From Thalassia testudinum (taxonomy: Eukaryota > Streptophyta > Magnoliopsida > Alismatales > Hydrocharitaceae), in NCBI GenBank assembly GCA_037157565.1, contig JAZHRO010000056.1, positions 32,673,501 to 32,737,500 of the forward strand: a DNA stretch of 64,000 bases, written 5' to 3'. A model generated the notes under the pieces. That model saw only the letters and a list, made by a program, of their open reading frames with translations. It ran no database searches and had not been told where the DNA came from. This document shows positions 22,086 to 34,547 of the stretch, one piece after another; the first letter of the stretch is position 1, and every line of letters starts with the position of its first letter. The position numbers and the translations under genes were made by a program.

Positions 22086-23596
22086 AATGAAAAATAATAG
22101 AAGTAATCAGAAGATTTCTTCCTTTCTTATTTCAAAACTTTAGAGATCTAGACAAATGTGAAGTGATGATAGCCTAGGTAACAGATCCAAGTGAAAAAGC
22201 AAAATCGCATTGGAAGTTCATACTTCACCCTTGGTAAATATTTCTGTCGGGAGAGGCAACTACTTCCCTCGGGGATAAAGTAGAAGATAATTTATAATTT
22301 GATCCCGACTTTTGGCTTAGGTAGGAGATATCGAGTAGAATGGATTTGTATTTGGTGGCACACACTCATCTGGTGCTACATGTAGTCTAGTACTATAGAC
22401 TCTAGATTAATAGACTATTAGACAAGTCAACTCTGAGAGAGGCTACACAACTATGCTCTCTTGATGTTCCTGGGCACTCACTCTTTTCTTTCTTTCTGAG
22501 ATCACAAATCTTGCCAGATTTAGTAATTGTACTCACTGTTTGGTGGCCTCACATGGCATACACACTTCAATTAAAGTCCTAATAACTCTACAACTAAGTT
22601 AGAGTCCTCAACCAGTATTTAGGCGATTAGAAATACTAAAACGTAGGTATGGATCATATTTGGTGGAATGCAATAAGTGTTCTGTTGCCTCAGAAATAAT
22701 GTTACATTATAAACTTGGGCTTTTTTTTTATAATATTACTGTTTCTTCTTTTTCTTTTTTCTGTTTCTTCTTTTTCTTCTTCTTTCTTTTTTTTTCTATA
22801 AATCAACATAACACGACACAGACTTTTATTTTTGAGGCATTATTAGGGATGATGATGGTCAAGAGGATATTGTGTGACTTATTTGGTGGAAGTGCCTATT
22901 CTCGGCACCGGGAAGGAATGGATAGGACAGGTGAATTTCTGACCTTTGACACTATTATCCTCCTTCAGCCGAGAACTCTATGAAGGACGGTCGTAACCAT
23001 CCACCATAGTCATAGCTTTATTAAGACTCAATCTCTGTGTATCTGCCTTATTTGGTGACTCTCAGGAATTCACACAAAGTACACACACAGGAATAGAGAG
23101 CAAAAACTACACCTAACTTTGAAGTATCAGCATCTAATTGTCCAAAACTTAAGAGTCCTTGCACTAGACTTATTGCACCAGTAATCTCTCTACTTTCTTC
23201 TCACAAATATGAGGTGGATCTACTAGAAGATAGTATGCCTGACTCCCTATGAACTGTCCAAGGGTTTAGTAGACTACAAATGCTTATTAGTTTTCTTCAA
23301 GGATCTATTACCAAGTCTACACGCACGTGAAATAAATGTACTGGATTCTAAACTTAAGACATAATTTTAAGAAGAAAAACCTCAAATGACAAAGGTATTC
23401 TGCTAGGGACTAACCCATTCAGCTCAAGAAAAGAGAATCTTTTTTTTATACATATAAATATATAGGTATGCAAATATTTATAAATGCTATAAACATTCTC
23501 AAGTTATACCCCCTCATGACTAAGACTGACAATGTCCTCATTGGAAAAAAAATGCAGAAATAGAAGAATATCACCTGAGGAGGAGAGTGGGAGGAG
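22086..23596 (-). other. 3' noncoding region of element D
   Basis: No supportable gene. It contains five copies of a TATTTGGTGG-like phrase (about 22347, 22538, 22656, 22878 and 23048), a pyrimidine-rich run near 22735-22800, and near 23510-23555 on the minus strand the ATGAGGACATTG module with a decayed G-run (ATGAGGGG). Confidence 0.6.
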
Positions 23597-24079
23597 CTAA
23601 GTCTCCTCAAGCCGAAGTGCATCCAAAGCCTGGCCATCTAAAAGAGTAATATACAGTTTAAGTCGCTGGCCATTTACCTTAAAGCTCGCACCTGAAATAG
23701 GGTTCTGAATCTCTACAGCTCCATGAGGGAAAGTATTGATAACAACGTATGGCCCATCCCAGTGGGACTTGAGCTTTCCAGGAAATAATTTAAGTCTAGA
23801 ATTGAAAAGCCAGACCCACTGGTTGGGCTCAAAAGTCTTTCTAATGATGTGCTTGTCATGGAAGACTTTTGTACATTGCTTGTAAGCTTGAGAAGTTTCA
23901 TAAGCTTCATTACGAAGCTCCTCAAACTCACTTAATTCTAACATACGTGCCTTTCCCACTTTATCCAGATTCAAGTTAATGCTTTTAATAGCTCAATAAT
24001 CTTTATGTTGGATTTCAACGGGAAGGTGGCACGCTTTTCCATAGATAAGACTGAAAGGAGACATGCCTAAGGGAGTCTT
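23597..24079 (-). pseudogene. C-terminal integrase region of element D, after a stop
   Basis: In frame with the long pol ORF but separated from it by the TAG at 24080-24082. It contains the MSPFSLIYGKACHLPVE-type strand close to the stop, another stop near 23992, then a continuous 125-residue stretch. That stretch has a coiled, Lys/Glu-rich segment and the phrase [15 protein letters not shown] followed by a GPYVV strand, the usual tail of Athila-type integrase. Without readthrough this part would be lost from the protein. Confidence 0.8.
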
Positions 24080-26257
24080 CTATGCAGTTCTGTAGGCCCA
24101 AAGAGCATCATTTAGTTTTTCAGACCAATCCTTCCGATCAGACCTGACAATTTTTTCTAAAATTTGCTTAATCTCCCTATTAAACACTTCAACTTGTCCA
24201 CTTGTTTGGGGATGATAAGGTGTGGCTATCATGTGGTTGACTCCCAAATTTTGGAGTAGTCCTGTGAAGTGTACATTCTTAAAGTGAGGTCCTTCATCAC
24301 TTATGATCGTCCTTAGGCACCCATACCGAGAAATGATATTAGCCTTAACAAAGCCCAAGACCACGGAATGGTCATTGGTTTGCGTGGGTATGGCTTCTAT
24401 CCATTTCGATACATAGTCTACAGCCACAAGGATGTATTTATATCCGAAGGACACAGGAAAGGGACCCATGAAGTCAATGCCCCAAATATCAAAGATTTCA
24501 ACAAGGAGGATAGGTTGTTGGGGCATCTCATCCCTTTTTCCAATGGTTCCCGTTTGCTGGCAACGTAGACATGCACCCACATACGTATGTGCATCTCGGA
24601 ATAATGTGGGCCACCAAAAGCCAGACTGAAGAACCTTATGGGCAGTCTTCTTCCCATTAAAATGTCCCCCATAATGGAGGTCATGGCAGAAACTCAGAAC
24701 ACTTCTTTGTTCTTCATCAAGGATGCAACGGCGAAAAAGCTGGTCAGGGCCTATTCTAAAATGCTTGGGTTCCTCCCAATGATAAAATTTAGCGTTGGCA
24801 AGAAACCTGTCTCGCTTCTGCTTATCCCAAGTATTGGGGGTAGTGCCCGTGACCAGATAGTTCACTATGTCAGTGAACCAAGGAGTTTTAGCTTCCACGG
24901 CCATCAGAGACTCATTAGGGAAAGTCTCTTGAATACCGCCAGCAAGGTTTGATGCCTCAATAGGGATCCTAGACAAATGGTCTGCTACCACATTCTTAAC
25001 TCCTTTCTTGTCTTTAATTTCCAGTTCAAATTCTTGGAGTAGCAGAATCCAACGAATTAGGCGAGGTTTGGTGTCCTTTTTAGCCAGAAGATGCTTTAGG
25101 GAAGAATGATCAGTGAACACTACAACCTTGAATCCCAAAAGATAAGACCGAAACTTTTCCAAAGCAAATACTACAGCAAGTAGTTCCTTTTCAGTGACCG
25201 TGTAGTTTTGCTGAGGATCCGTAAGGGTCTTGCTGGCATAATGTAGCACATGAGGTTTGCCATCAACCCTTTGACCTAAGAATGCTCCCACTGCAAAATC
25301 AGAAGCACCGCACATAAGCTCAAACGGGAGGGTCCAATCTGGTGCTTGGAGAATTGGCGTGGTAATGATGGCTTCCTTCAAAACTTGGAAAGCCTCGCCA
25401 CATCTATCATCAAAATCGAAGGAGACATCCTTCGCTAACAGGTCACAAAGTGGCTTAAAGATTTTACTAAAATCTCTAATGAAGCGCTTATAAAATCCAG
25501 CATGGCCAAGGAAAGATCTAACCTGATGAACATTGGCGAGCAATGGAAGCTTAGAGATGGAATCCATTTTTGCGGTGTCCACCTCTAATCCTCTCTTGGA
25601 AACTATATGCCCTAACACAATGCCCTGTTGGACCATAAAGTGACTTTTCTCCCAGCTAAGCACCAGCTTTACCTCTTCGCAACGGGTTAAGACTTTATCA
25701 AGGTGCGAAAGGCATAGGTCAAACGACGAGCCATAAATGGAGAAGCCATCCATGAAAATTTCAACGAACTCGTCGATCATATCAGAAAAGATAGCCATCA
25801 TACAACATTGGAAAGTGGTAGGAGCATTACATAACCTGAATGGAATTCGACAGAACACAAAAGTGCCATACGGACTCATGAAGGTGGTACGCTCCTGATC
25901 GTTAGGAAAAATGGCTATCTGATTGTACCCAGAGTACCCATCAAGAAAACAAAAGTACTTGTTCCCCGCCAATCGTTTCAGAATTTGATCGATAAACGGT
26001 AAGGGGAAATGGTCTTTCTGGGTAGCCATGTTTAAACGGCGGTAATCAATGTAGACCCTCCAACCAGTTGAGGGTATAGTGGTCACCAGTTCTCCTTGGT
26101 CATTCTCTTCCACAGTGATTCCTGCCTTTTTGGGAACTACGTGAATAGGACTGACCCATTTACTATCTGAAATGGGATAGATAATCCTTGCATCCAGCCA
26201 TTTCAGAATCTCCTTTTTAACAACCTCCCGCATATTTGGATTGAGCCTTCTCTGCAT
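24080..26257 (-). CDS. pol: RT-RNase H-integrase frame of element D, open but with catalytic changes
   Basis: 725 open codons. RT: FLDGYSG with Asp106. The Y/FxDD box reads FMDG at 168-171, so Asp171 is Gly; element A keeps FMDDF. RNase H: MCGASD at 315-320 has Gly317 where the catalytic Asp is expected; Glu356/358 and Asp383 are present. A VADHLSR linker lies near 424-430. Integrase: zinc-binding His525/528, His532, Cys563 and Cys566; catalytic Asp595 (GIDF), Asp654 (ISDEG) and Glu690. The frame ends in a premature TAG after AYRTA. Upstream the frame continues through a stop just before the Met at 26257, so this Met is not a true start; pol would be made by readthrough or as part of gag-pol. 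Two Asp-to-Gly changes suggest the enzyme is dead although the frame is long. Function is inferred from motifs. Confidence 0.88.
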   Translation of the reverse strand: MQRRLNPNMREVVKKEILKWLDARIIYPISDSKWVSPIHVVPKKAGITVEENDQGELVTTIPSTGWRVYIDYRRLNMATQKDHFPLPFIDQILKRLAGNKYFCFLDGYSGYNQIAIFPNDQERTTFMSPYGTFVFCRIPFRLCNAPTTFQCCMMAIFSDMIDEFVEIFMDGFSIYGSSFDLCLSHLDKVLTRCEEVKLVLSWEKSHFMVQQGIVLGHIVSKRGLEVDTAKMDSISKLPLLANVHQVRSFLGHAGFYKRFIRDFSKIFKPLCDLLAKDVSFDFDDRCGEAFQVLKEAIITTPILQAPDWTLPFELMCGASDFAVGAFLGQRVDGKPHVLHYASKTLTDPQQNYTVTEKELLAVVFALEKFRSYLLGFKVVVFTDHSSLKHLLAKKDTKPRLIRWILLLQEFELEIKDKKGVKNVVADHLSRIPIEASNLAGGIQETFPNESLMAVEAKTPWFTDIVNYLVTGTTPNTWDKQKRDRFLANAKFYHWEEPKHFRIGPDQLFRRCILDEEQRSVLSFCHDLHYGGHFNGKKTAHKVLQSGFWWPTLFRDAHTYVGACLRCQQTGTIGKRDEMPQQPILLVEIFDIWGIDFMGPFPVSFGYKYILVAVDYVSKWIEAIPTQTNDHSVVLGFVKANIISRYGCLRTIISDEGPHFKNVHFTGLLQNLGVNHMIATPYHPQTSGQVEVFNREIKQILEKIVRSDRKDWSEKLNDALWAYRTA

Positions 26258-27440
26258 ATCTCAGAAAGGCTTCACAGACTCATCCGTGTATATATGATGC
26301 ATGCAAAGAGAGGGATCAACACCTTTAATATCAGCAATTGTCCAGGAAATTTCTTCCTTGTGCCTTTGTAAACACTCAAGTAGAGCTCCCTCCTACAATT
26401 CAGATAATGCAGACGAGATAATAATGGGGAGCATGTTATTAGGGCCAAGGAAAGAATATTTCAATGTGCTCGGGAGGGGTTTCAACTCCAATTCATGAGC
26501 CTTTTGGATTGAGGGTTTTAGTTGAGATGTTCCCGCCTCAGGCAGCGGATCTACCTTCGCAGTCTAGGGTAGGGATAGAGACTCAGTGTGTATCTCCAGC
26601 AACTCTTCTAGTTCGAGCATTTCCCTTTCACTTTCTTTAATAATTGAGGGATGGTCCTTAGATATGACCTTCTGAAGGGGACTCTACATAAGAGTGCTGG
26701 AGTAGTCTCTTCAATTATTTCATCAACGACCTCAATCTGAGAACAATCTTCAAATCCGGGTTGCTTGTAAGTATCAAAAACATTCAACTGGATCTTCTTG
26801 TTCCCAAAGCCCACTTTAAGTGCCCCAGATCTACAATTTATAGAGGCATTGGCTATGGCCAAGAAGGGGCATTCCAGAATAATGGATGGCTTTGTGGGCT
26901 TATTAGATGGGTCAATATCAAGCACCAGAAAGTCAATGGGGAAGAAGAAATCCTCCACTCTCACAAGGACATCTTCCAACAATCCCCGTGGTGTCTTAAG
27001 TGATCAGTCTGCAACTTGGAGGATTACTGGACTAGGCTTTAGCTTGCCTCCTCCCAAAAGGTCGTAGACAAAGCTCGGTAGAATGTTCACCCCCGAACCC
27101 AGATCAAGCAGAGCCTCGTCAATGTGTTGGTTACCTATAGCCAATGAAATATACGAGGCCCCTGGGTCTTTCATTTTGGGGGGTGTTCCATGCTGGAGAA
27201 CCCAGCTAACATGGTCAGGCAGGATGACCTTGGTTTGGACCTATTTCCTAGATCGATGCTTCTGGGTGGACAGGTCCTTCAGAAACTTGGCATAGGATGG
27301 AATCTGTTTAATCGCTTCCAGCAGAGGCAAGTTAATCTGGACTTGCCTAAAAGTATCCATAATCTCTTCCGTCCTATCCTTGTCTCTAGACGAGCCAATA
27401 GAAGATTCCCTAGGAGCAGATAGGCGCTCTGGAAAGGGCA
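26258..27440 (-). pseudogene. Protease and linker of element D
   Basis: Minus-strand reading gives a basic linker (27441-27241) ending in a stop, then the retropepsin with active site LLDLGSGVNIL (about 27080-27112), LEDVLVRVEDFFF (about 26940-26980) and an IILECPF strand (usual GRPF). An acidic tail follows before the RT frame. Element A's active-site Ala-Ser is replaced by Ser-Gly here. Stops near 27241, 26998 and 26608 break the frame. Confidence 0.8.
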
Positions 27441-29056
27441 CCCTCGGCTTCTGGGTAGAGGGGTCGTCATGGCGAGAAAGGGGTGGTGGAAGGACGACAT
27501 CCTCATTGTGGGTGATTTTGTGCGAGGGAGAGCAGTGTGGCTCTTCCTCGGTGGAGATGGAAGTCAGGTCAGGTGTGGAAGGGGAATTCTAAGATGTAAC
27601 CATAGGAGTGTTATCAGGCTTGTCAATCTTTTTCCCACTCCTCAACACGGTCACTGCTTGGGCGTGCTCCCTGAATACAACCCCCTTGCCCTTAGGGTTC
27701 TCCTTAGAAGAGCTAGGCAGCTTCCCCAAATCACGTTGCCTAATTGTCTTAGTAAGATGACCAATTTGGGATTGCATATCAGTAATCATCTTATTCTGAG
27801 ATTGGATGACCATATTCTGATGCTTTTGCATTGCCTTCATCATGGCCTTTAGTTCATCCATCTCAGAGGGCTTATTCTGAGGATGGTTCTCATAAGAAGG
27901 TTGGTATATGGGCTGGGGAGGTAAGGGTCTTCTATTCCCTGAGTTAGAAGCATCACCTTGCTTCCAAGAGAAGTTTGGATGGTTCCACCACCCTGGATTA
28001 TAGGTATTGGAATAAGGGTTATTGCGAGGGGGCGGAAACCTTGCGCCATGTTCAAGTCGGCCTGAATCAACTCAGGGAATTGATTTGCCTAATGGCACTC
28101 CGCAGTGGCATGCGTTGTACTTTGGCAAATGAAGCATTCTCTTGAAGCCTAAAAAATAGAGGCTGCTTGTGGGTTCATGCCGGGGTTTGCTAAAAGCCTA
28201 TCAAAGTTTTTATTCAATAGTTGGATCTGATAAGACAAATCCTGAGAAGCCCTAGCTTCATGGGCCTCTATCTTCCTCTGCAAGATTGATGGTTTTCTTT
28301 CTTGATAGGCAGAGGACAGATGTATGGAGTTGTCACTTAATGTTTCAAATAATGCCCAGGCTTCATCCTCAATTCTGGTCATGAAGGTTCCTGCACAGGC
28401 TGCATCGATGGTTTGCCTATGCCTTTCAGATAATCCATTATAGAACCTTTCGACCAACTGCCATCTTGGCACTTGATGGTGGGGGTATAACCTAAGAAGG
28501 TCATTAAAGCGCTCCCAAGTCTCATGAAATTGCTCCCCTTCTTGTTGAGTAAAACCCATAATCTCTCTTCTGTAATGGTTGGTTTTACTCATACGAAAAT
28601 ACTTTTTCAAAAATTCTCCTTACGGGTGGCCCAATCATTTACCCTTGCATCGAGGGTATGATACTAGTACTTGGCCTTATCCTTTAGGGAGAAAGGAAAT
28701 AGAGTCCTCATCAGGGCTTCATCAGTAAAGCCATGGAGCTTCACCGTGGAACAGACCTTGGTGAATTACTCTAAATGCCGATAGGGGTCCTCCCTAGTAG
28801 TACCATAAAAAGAGGGCAATAAAGATATGGTGCTGCTCTTGATCTCATACGGATTATCCCCTGCCGGTCGTCTTAGTGCTTGTGTAGGTTGGCTAGTTGG
28901 AATAAAATAGTCCCTTAGGGTCCTTTGTTGATTTGCTCCTTGATCAGCCATTCCTTCTTTTCTCTCTCTTAGGTGAGCTCTCCTAAGAATTCTCTTAGGC
29001 TCAGGATCAAACACTAGACTACCCTCAAGAGAGCATCTACCAAGAATACAAAACAT
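27441..29056 (-). pseudogene. gag: gag of element D with CCHC zinc knuckle
   Basis: The likely start is the Met at 29056 (EGSLVFDPEPKR phrase) or the Met 35 codons later. It contains a capsid-like domain (28149-28610: EQFHETWERFNDLL, then PRWQLVERFYNGL) and a zinc knuckle C-X2-C-X4-H-X4-C at 28095-28136. A Gln/Met-rich coiled segment (27861-27760) and a VLRSGKK motif near 27620-27650 follow. Several stops and frame changes occur (for example near 28764, 28146 and 28088). The knuckle would bind element RNA. A recognisable knuckle was not seen in A or B. Confidence 0.85.
28095..28136 (-). other. CCHC zinc knuckle motif of D gag
   Basis: Codons read CFICQSTTHATAEC, with cysteines at 1, 4 and 14 and histidine at 9, the classic retroelement nucleocapsid spacing. 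Confidence 0.9.
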
Positions 29057-30283
29057 AATTCAGGTTCTTATTGAGTAAGTGAAGCCTCCACTCCAAACAT
29101 AAGTCAAAAGATCAAGACTTATCCCTCCATTCTCATGTAAGTGGTATAAGAGGGGTGTGGACTTGAAATCTTAACCTTCTTTATTGCGGAGGTGGAATTA
29201 GTTAATATAAATGGCCAAACAAGTTTTTCATTGCAATTGCGTGCCTTAATTCAACCTTCGAGTGCCCTAGGACCTATACTTTACTTTGATGATACTCCTA
29301 GGTGATCAAGTGAGAAGTTACTCCAAGGACAAACAAAGGGATGCAAGTAGGGCAAACCCTTCCTTTGAGGTGATGCATATGCAGTGCCCCTTAACTACCC
29401 TTTTGTTCCTTTAAGGGGTGTCCCCCTCCGTGGAGTATCAAAACACTTGGTCAAAAGATAGTATCACCACCACCACAAAGCACAATAGGAGGGTTTGCAC
29501 AGATAAAGAGATCGATGCCTATAGCCTTAAGGAATAGAGCCTTAGTGCGGTGTCTAATGTGCGTGCTCAGTGTCAGAAGTGTGCAACACACCGCAAATCT
29601 TTGTAATTTCTTTTGAAATCGCAGACAAGTCCCTTAGAATCAGATCAAATATGAATTGCTTTTAGGGTTGAATCTAATTATCAGTCCCACTTTTAGTTAT
29701 GCGACCACTGAATTAGTAAATTCAAACAACTTGGTGGTCTTGAATTTTAATTTGAATGCAAATGCGTGAACAGGAGCTGGATGCAAAAGTTAGAAAGGTG
29801 TACCTGTCTCCAGCAATCTTCGCGCTAATATGCTTGCAATGCAATAATAAGATCTAATGTGCTGCTCAATCACCCCTAAATGCATGCACCTAAGGGCATG
29901 CAACCTCTAAATAGGTAGCTCGTTATTTTCTTTTGTTGGTTTTAAAGGCAAGCAAGTAGAAAATAGAATCACGCATGCAAAAAAAAAAAATGTAAACCCT
30001 AGTAGCTAAAGAATGTGGGGATAAACCCCCAAAAATTCAGCCCCAATTACTACAAGGGCGAAAAGATAGAAATAAATTTTGTGATGACGGAGAATCCTTT
30101 ATGAAAGTAGGATCTTGGTCTCCTACGTCTTTTCCTCATGTGGCTTAGCTCATGGTTGCTGTCGCCGCTCTGTTGCACCTCGTTGCCTAGTCAGATTCCT
30201 CTCATAGTAAAAAAAATTGATCAGATAATTGCACAACTCAGAATATTAAAAAATAATGAAGTGAATCTATTGCGTCTGTTGCC
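29057..30283 (-). other. Leader of element D
   Basis: Noncoding between PBS and gag. The GTCAAACGACC box of A, C, E and F was not found. An A-run lies at about 29979-29990. No gene supported. Confidence 0.5.
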
Positions 30284-30300
30284 TCCCGGCAACGATGCCA
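30284..30300 (-). other. Primer-binding site of element D (tRNA-Asp type)
   Basis: Minus strand TGGCATCGTTGCCGGGA, three bases inside the 5' LTR. It differs from the tRNA-Asp complement at three of 17 positions. Confidence 0.82.
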
Positions 30301-30303
30301 ATT

Positions 30304-31811
30304 TGATTAGTCTATTTTTCACTTTCGATTAAGTTTCGCAAATGAAATAACGTGTTCTTGTAGTATGTATGTGGTGGAAAAATCGACTAATCAACAATTA
30401 AAATAACCACTTGCAGAAGAGTGGGTCATGTCCACAGGAAGGTAATTACCTATTTAAACTTGCACTGGTTAAAAACATATGTTCATGATTAGTTTCGTCA
30501 AGAAATCGGATCAAAATCGCTTTTCAATTAAGATAATAAGATAATATCATGCTGATAGTGTAGTTATGCAAAATAAGAGGGAGATGCTCATAAAATCAAC
30601 CGAATAAAATATTATTAAATAAAAATACCTTCCCCATCAATGGCAGAAAATGTTAATTTTAATTAACTTTAAAACAGGGGATTTGATGCAACGGCTTGTG
30701 TGCACAGGAGGAGGAGAGACGAGCGTTGAGGCTGCAGCTGAAGATCACTCCGCTCGGGCCGCACCCGACGATGGTGACAGTGCAGCTAATGGTAGCCTAT
30801 GGTGGCTGCAAGAAGGAGAGGAAGGTGGCGGGCGGTGGTTCTGCTCGCTAGTGCGGAGGTCGTGCGCAATTGGAGCAGAAAGTGTTGGGGGCACATGGAT
30901 GTGGTGGTCGATCGGGGACTACCTGTGCTGCTGCTGGAGGAGCGCAGGGGGGTGCGGGCGCACAGTGCAGGAGGGAGTTGGAGGCGAGTGCACCTGTAGT
31001 AGTGGAGAGCGCAATGATGGCGAGGGCGCTGAAGGGGTGCGAGTGCCTGCAGAGGTGAAGTGCAGTGCCTGCGTGAGTTGGTTGGCAGGCACGGTGCCTG
31101 CAGGAGTGCAAGGGCAGGCGGAGGGTGTCCTGCGCTATGGTGGGCGCTTGCAGTAGAGAAGGTGCAATGCCTGCGGGTGCCTGGTTGGAGGTGCAAGCGC
31201 TGGCGGTGTGTGCCTGCAGGTGGTGATGGTGCTGGAGCGGGTGCACGCCTGCAGAGGAGGACAGTTGTGCAGTGGGAAGTAGGGCGTTGGAGGGTTTTGG
31301 CTATTTCTACACCTGCAGAGGGTGCGGGTGCCCGGTGAGGGCAGGAGGAGTGCAGGCTGGTAGGGTGTTTGCGGTGGAGGGCACGCGGTGCACAGTGCAA
31401 GCACGGTTGCATAGTTCCCTTTTTTTTTTCCAATCCCCTTCGCCTCTCCTCTATATTTCTTCTCTTTCACATTCTAAGGGATTTTCAAAATCCTTTTTCT
31501 AATTTTGGCCGGTGGCGGTTTGCATTTGTTGAGGGATGTGTTGAGGGTGGCAGGAAGATGGGGAAAAGATGGAGTCGGTTGTTTGAAAGGGGAATTTACC
31601 CTCCCCTCCTTGTTCTTTTCCCAATATTATTCCTGCAACATAAAAACATAAAATCATTACATATTAAGTTATAGAATGCTATAAAATAGATGTAAACTTA
31701 AATAATGACGCATGCAAAGAATCTATAACTTAATGTACTTATTAACAAACCTAAAAGGTAAGATTAAAGTTAACTTAGGCGTAATAATAGTCCATTAAAA
31801 TGGACTCATCA
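30304..31811 (-). repeat. 5' LTR of element D
   Basis: Pairs with 20595-22047 over its full length, with about 55 extra bp near 30980-31030. The end next to the PBS is more diverged from its partner than the U3 end. Confidence 0.92.
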
Positions 31812-31816
31812 CCCCG
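31812..31816. other. Target-site duplication of element D, right copy
   Basis: CCCCG, identical to 20590-20594. The C LTR sequence resumes here and aligns with 39215 onward. Confidence 0.9.
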
Positions 31817-32751
31817 TATCCTATCCTAGCCATCCATTCCAAGAGCCACCTATGCCCCCTTCCTACACTATATATACCCACCTATCTTCCCACATTTTCT
31901 TCATCCTCCATTAGTGTATTATTCTACCTATACCCACCTACACCAATGGCCAAGAAGACGGAGTAGAGAAGAAGATTAAGGAGGCACATCACCAGCCCCT
32001 TTGGTGGCTTCTTCTCCCCACTCTCTTCAACTTGGGCCACGCCAAGGAGGAGGGCTATTCTACTTCAAGGAGGATGTCCAAGAAAAGGAGAAAGACCTAA
32101 AGTGGACGTCCACCCTTGAGGAGGAGAATTAAAGGTGGTAGCTACCACCTTGGAGGACATCATTTGGAGGAGCATCTCAAGGTGGAGGAGCATCTAAAAG
32201 CTACCACCAAATGAGTTGGAGGACATCATCTTCTTCACCATTTCATTTAGAGGATTTGTGTTTTTATCTTCTTGCATTTCAAGTAGATTAGAAGTTTTCC
32301 TCTATATGTTTTGTGTAGAACAAGTTCATTTTTAATTCAAGTTGCCTTCTTTCAATTTTTGTTGCACAGCTTTTTACAATTTTTGCCTAGTATTTATTTC
32401 ACTCCCTCTCCCTAATTATTCTAGACCTCATGTGCCTACGGTAAGCTTAGGGAGAGGCTCTACCTGTCACCTAGGGTTAGCTTTATTGAATTAGGTAGTA
32501 GTTGTTTTTCCCGCTATCAACAAAATTCGTATTGCCGTTATTTCAAAACCTATAAAAATCATATATATAAAACACCAAAAAGAAAGTTGAGCTTGATTTC
32601 CAAGCAAGGGATTTAATTTTGGAACATTTGGCCTCCTTGGATGACCTTAGATACTCCCCTATCTAGGAATATAAATTTAAAAGCGAATTCATTTTTGTGC
32701 GTTGCAACAACTTAAAACCCTAAATTAACAAACCGTGCAAAAACATGATCA
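31817..32751 (+). repeat. 5' LTR of element C, second part
   Basis: Continues the alignment with the 3' LTR from about 39215 to 40168. Contains TATATATA (31869-31876) before the transcribed region. Ends CATGATCA. Confidence 0.92.
31869..31876 (+). promoter_or_regulatory. TATA box, C 5' LTR
   Basis: TATATATA in ACACTATATATACCCACC, identical at 39269 in the 3' LTR. The AGCT array would have lain about 300-1000 bp upstream before D inserted between them. Confidence 0.65.
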
Positions 32752-32756
32752 CTTTT

Positions 32757-32773
32757 TGGCATCGTTGTTGGAG
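32757..32773 (+). other. Primer-binding site of element C (tRNA-Asp type)
   Basis: TGGCATCGTTGTTGGAG, five bases after the LTR end. It matches the tRNA-Asp complement at 12 of 17 positions. Confidence 0.72.
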
Positions 32774-34547
32774 AGGCACGACTTTACTTAATTTTTTTTC
32801 TCTTGCTTGAAGTGGATCTCATCCCCTTCTCTTTCTTTTCTCTAGTCTGTGCAGGAACTACAGCGGGAAAGTGGGAATTGAGAAGCGAAAGCTCAAAGTT
32901 CCTTTTCTTCCCACGATTTCAGGTTCGTTCCCCATTTCTTGTCACATTTAGGCTAAAAGACTATCAAAAAAAATATTAAACTTGGCTTTCAGGACCCTAA
33001 ACACTTTAATTAGGTGGAGTGGTGCCCATAAAAATCCATTATTTGCTTGCATGCTTCACTAAACACCACTCCAATTCAAGTATTGGTGTTCTATTTTTCG
33101 GGTCCAAATTTTTGTTCGGAATTGAAAAATCAATCCCTAACACCACAGGCCTTATAAAATCATAAAATTTCATATAGTGATTTTAAATTAAGTTAGGAAC
33201 ATCTATTCCAAATTTTAGATCAATTGGCTTTGTATTTAATTTTTAAAAATTCGTGGACTGCAGAGGGGTCACACCCTCTAATCTTCCTATTTTACTACTG
33301 TCCGTGAATTTTTAGAATTTTTTTACTCATTCAATTTTTGTGAAATTTAGTTTTCTGGAATCCATGTGAAATTTTACACACCATATAAAATCACCAAAAT
33401 TTTCTAAGGTTGGTGGTAATACTGAAAAGTCCAAAATTCCCATGGGTATCATTTCTGGACTTTGACACCAGTGCAAATAAAAATTCAAAATAATTATTAA
33501 ATAAATTTTTAAAATCTTACAAAAATATTTTCTGGAATCCTTATTTGATTCGCTTTGAAGTAGTAGTGTTGTTTGAATTTTTTGGACCACTACTTAATAC
33601 AAAAAGCCTAAAAACAACTCATTGGTAGTTAAATTTCTATCCTAGGACCAATTGGATTAGGGTTTCCTTTTTTCATTTTTAGAAATAAACAACAAAAGGA
33701 AACATATTTTCACCCATACAACTTGATTTCCTCTTGTTTGTGGAATCTCAAACTTGTTTGAAAACTTAACAAGAAAACCCTAAAAATACACTAAGTTAAG
33801 TCCAATCCTAAATGACAAAAACACAATAATTGTGTGACAACTTGCTTTGAATTGGAACCACTTTCCAATTCCTGCACACACATAAAAAAATTAAAATAAC
33901 AGGGCAACAACCCAAACAACGCCCTCCACATTTGGTGTGCACACTAGTATCCTAGCCCTAACTAAAATTTGTAGCAATTTGACCCCTAAGGTTTCATCAA
34001 TTTAGGCTTGCTATATAGGACTTAAGTTTTCTCTAGTTAATACCAATTCTATCATCTATATCTGGTGTTTAGACTGAGGGGCCGTGTCAAACGACCAAGC
34101 GTGGGTTTGTACAAGCACCTGGGGATTTTCCTGGGAAACTCTTGGGCCCAAACCTCCGCTTAAGCAACTTGGCTAGATTTGTTGATAGAGCAGGTATTCA
34201 CTGTTGATTACTTATTTCCTAGGTAGACCAAGTCTTAGGTCAATTTCTAGGGTGTCACAGCTAAGTTAGGTCTAGAAATTGACTGCTTGTGTGCAAACTT
34301 CTCTCATCTCCATCTCTTCTCCTCCCCTCCCGTTTCTTCCATTTTGCACGGGCGGCGGTCCAAAACTCTACACTTGGAGGGACCACTTGATTTTGCCTCC
34401 CCAAAAAAGACTTTTCCTACATTCTTCCTCTTCTTTCAAAATAGAAATCAAAATTGGTCCTCTAACCCACATGCTAATTTTTCTTTCCCCTATTTTTCCA
34501 CCCATGAGCTACTTAATCGGGCCCCTCCACCGAATCTCTACTCTATC
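32774..34547 (+). other. Leader of element C
   Basis: Noncoding, AT-rich, about 1.8 kb. A pyrimidine tract ending CTGTGCAGG (to 32854) resembles a splice acceptor. The leader box GTGTCAAACGACC starts near 34085. The region 33100-33600 has repeated AAATTTT-type stretches like the E leader. Confidence 0.6.

Larger units (their letters stand above)
20595..31811 (-). mobile_element. Element D: Athila-type Ty3/gypsy retrotransposon nested in the C LTR
   Basis: It is flanked by perfect 5-bp duplications CCCCG (20590-20594 and 31812-31816). Minus-strand LTRs lie at 30304-31811 (5') and 20595-22047 (3'). The PBS is at 30284-30300, with gag, protease and a 725-codon pol frame between and the polypurine tract at 22048-22061. 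Across the last 452 bp of the LTRs on the plus strand (21596-22047 versus 31360-31811) only three differences are seen, so it is the youngest layer of the nest. Other parts of the LTR differ much more. Confidence 0.95.
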
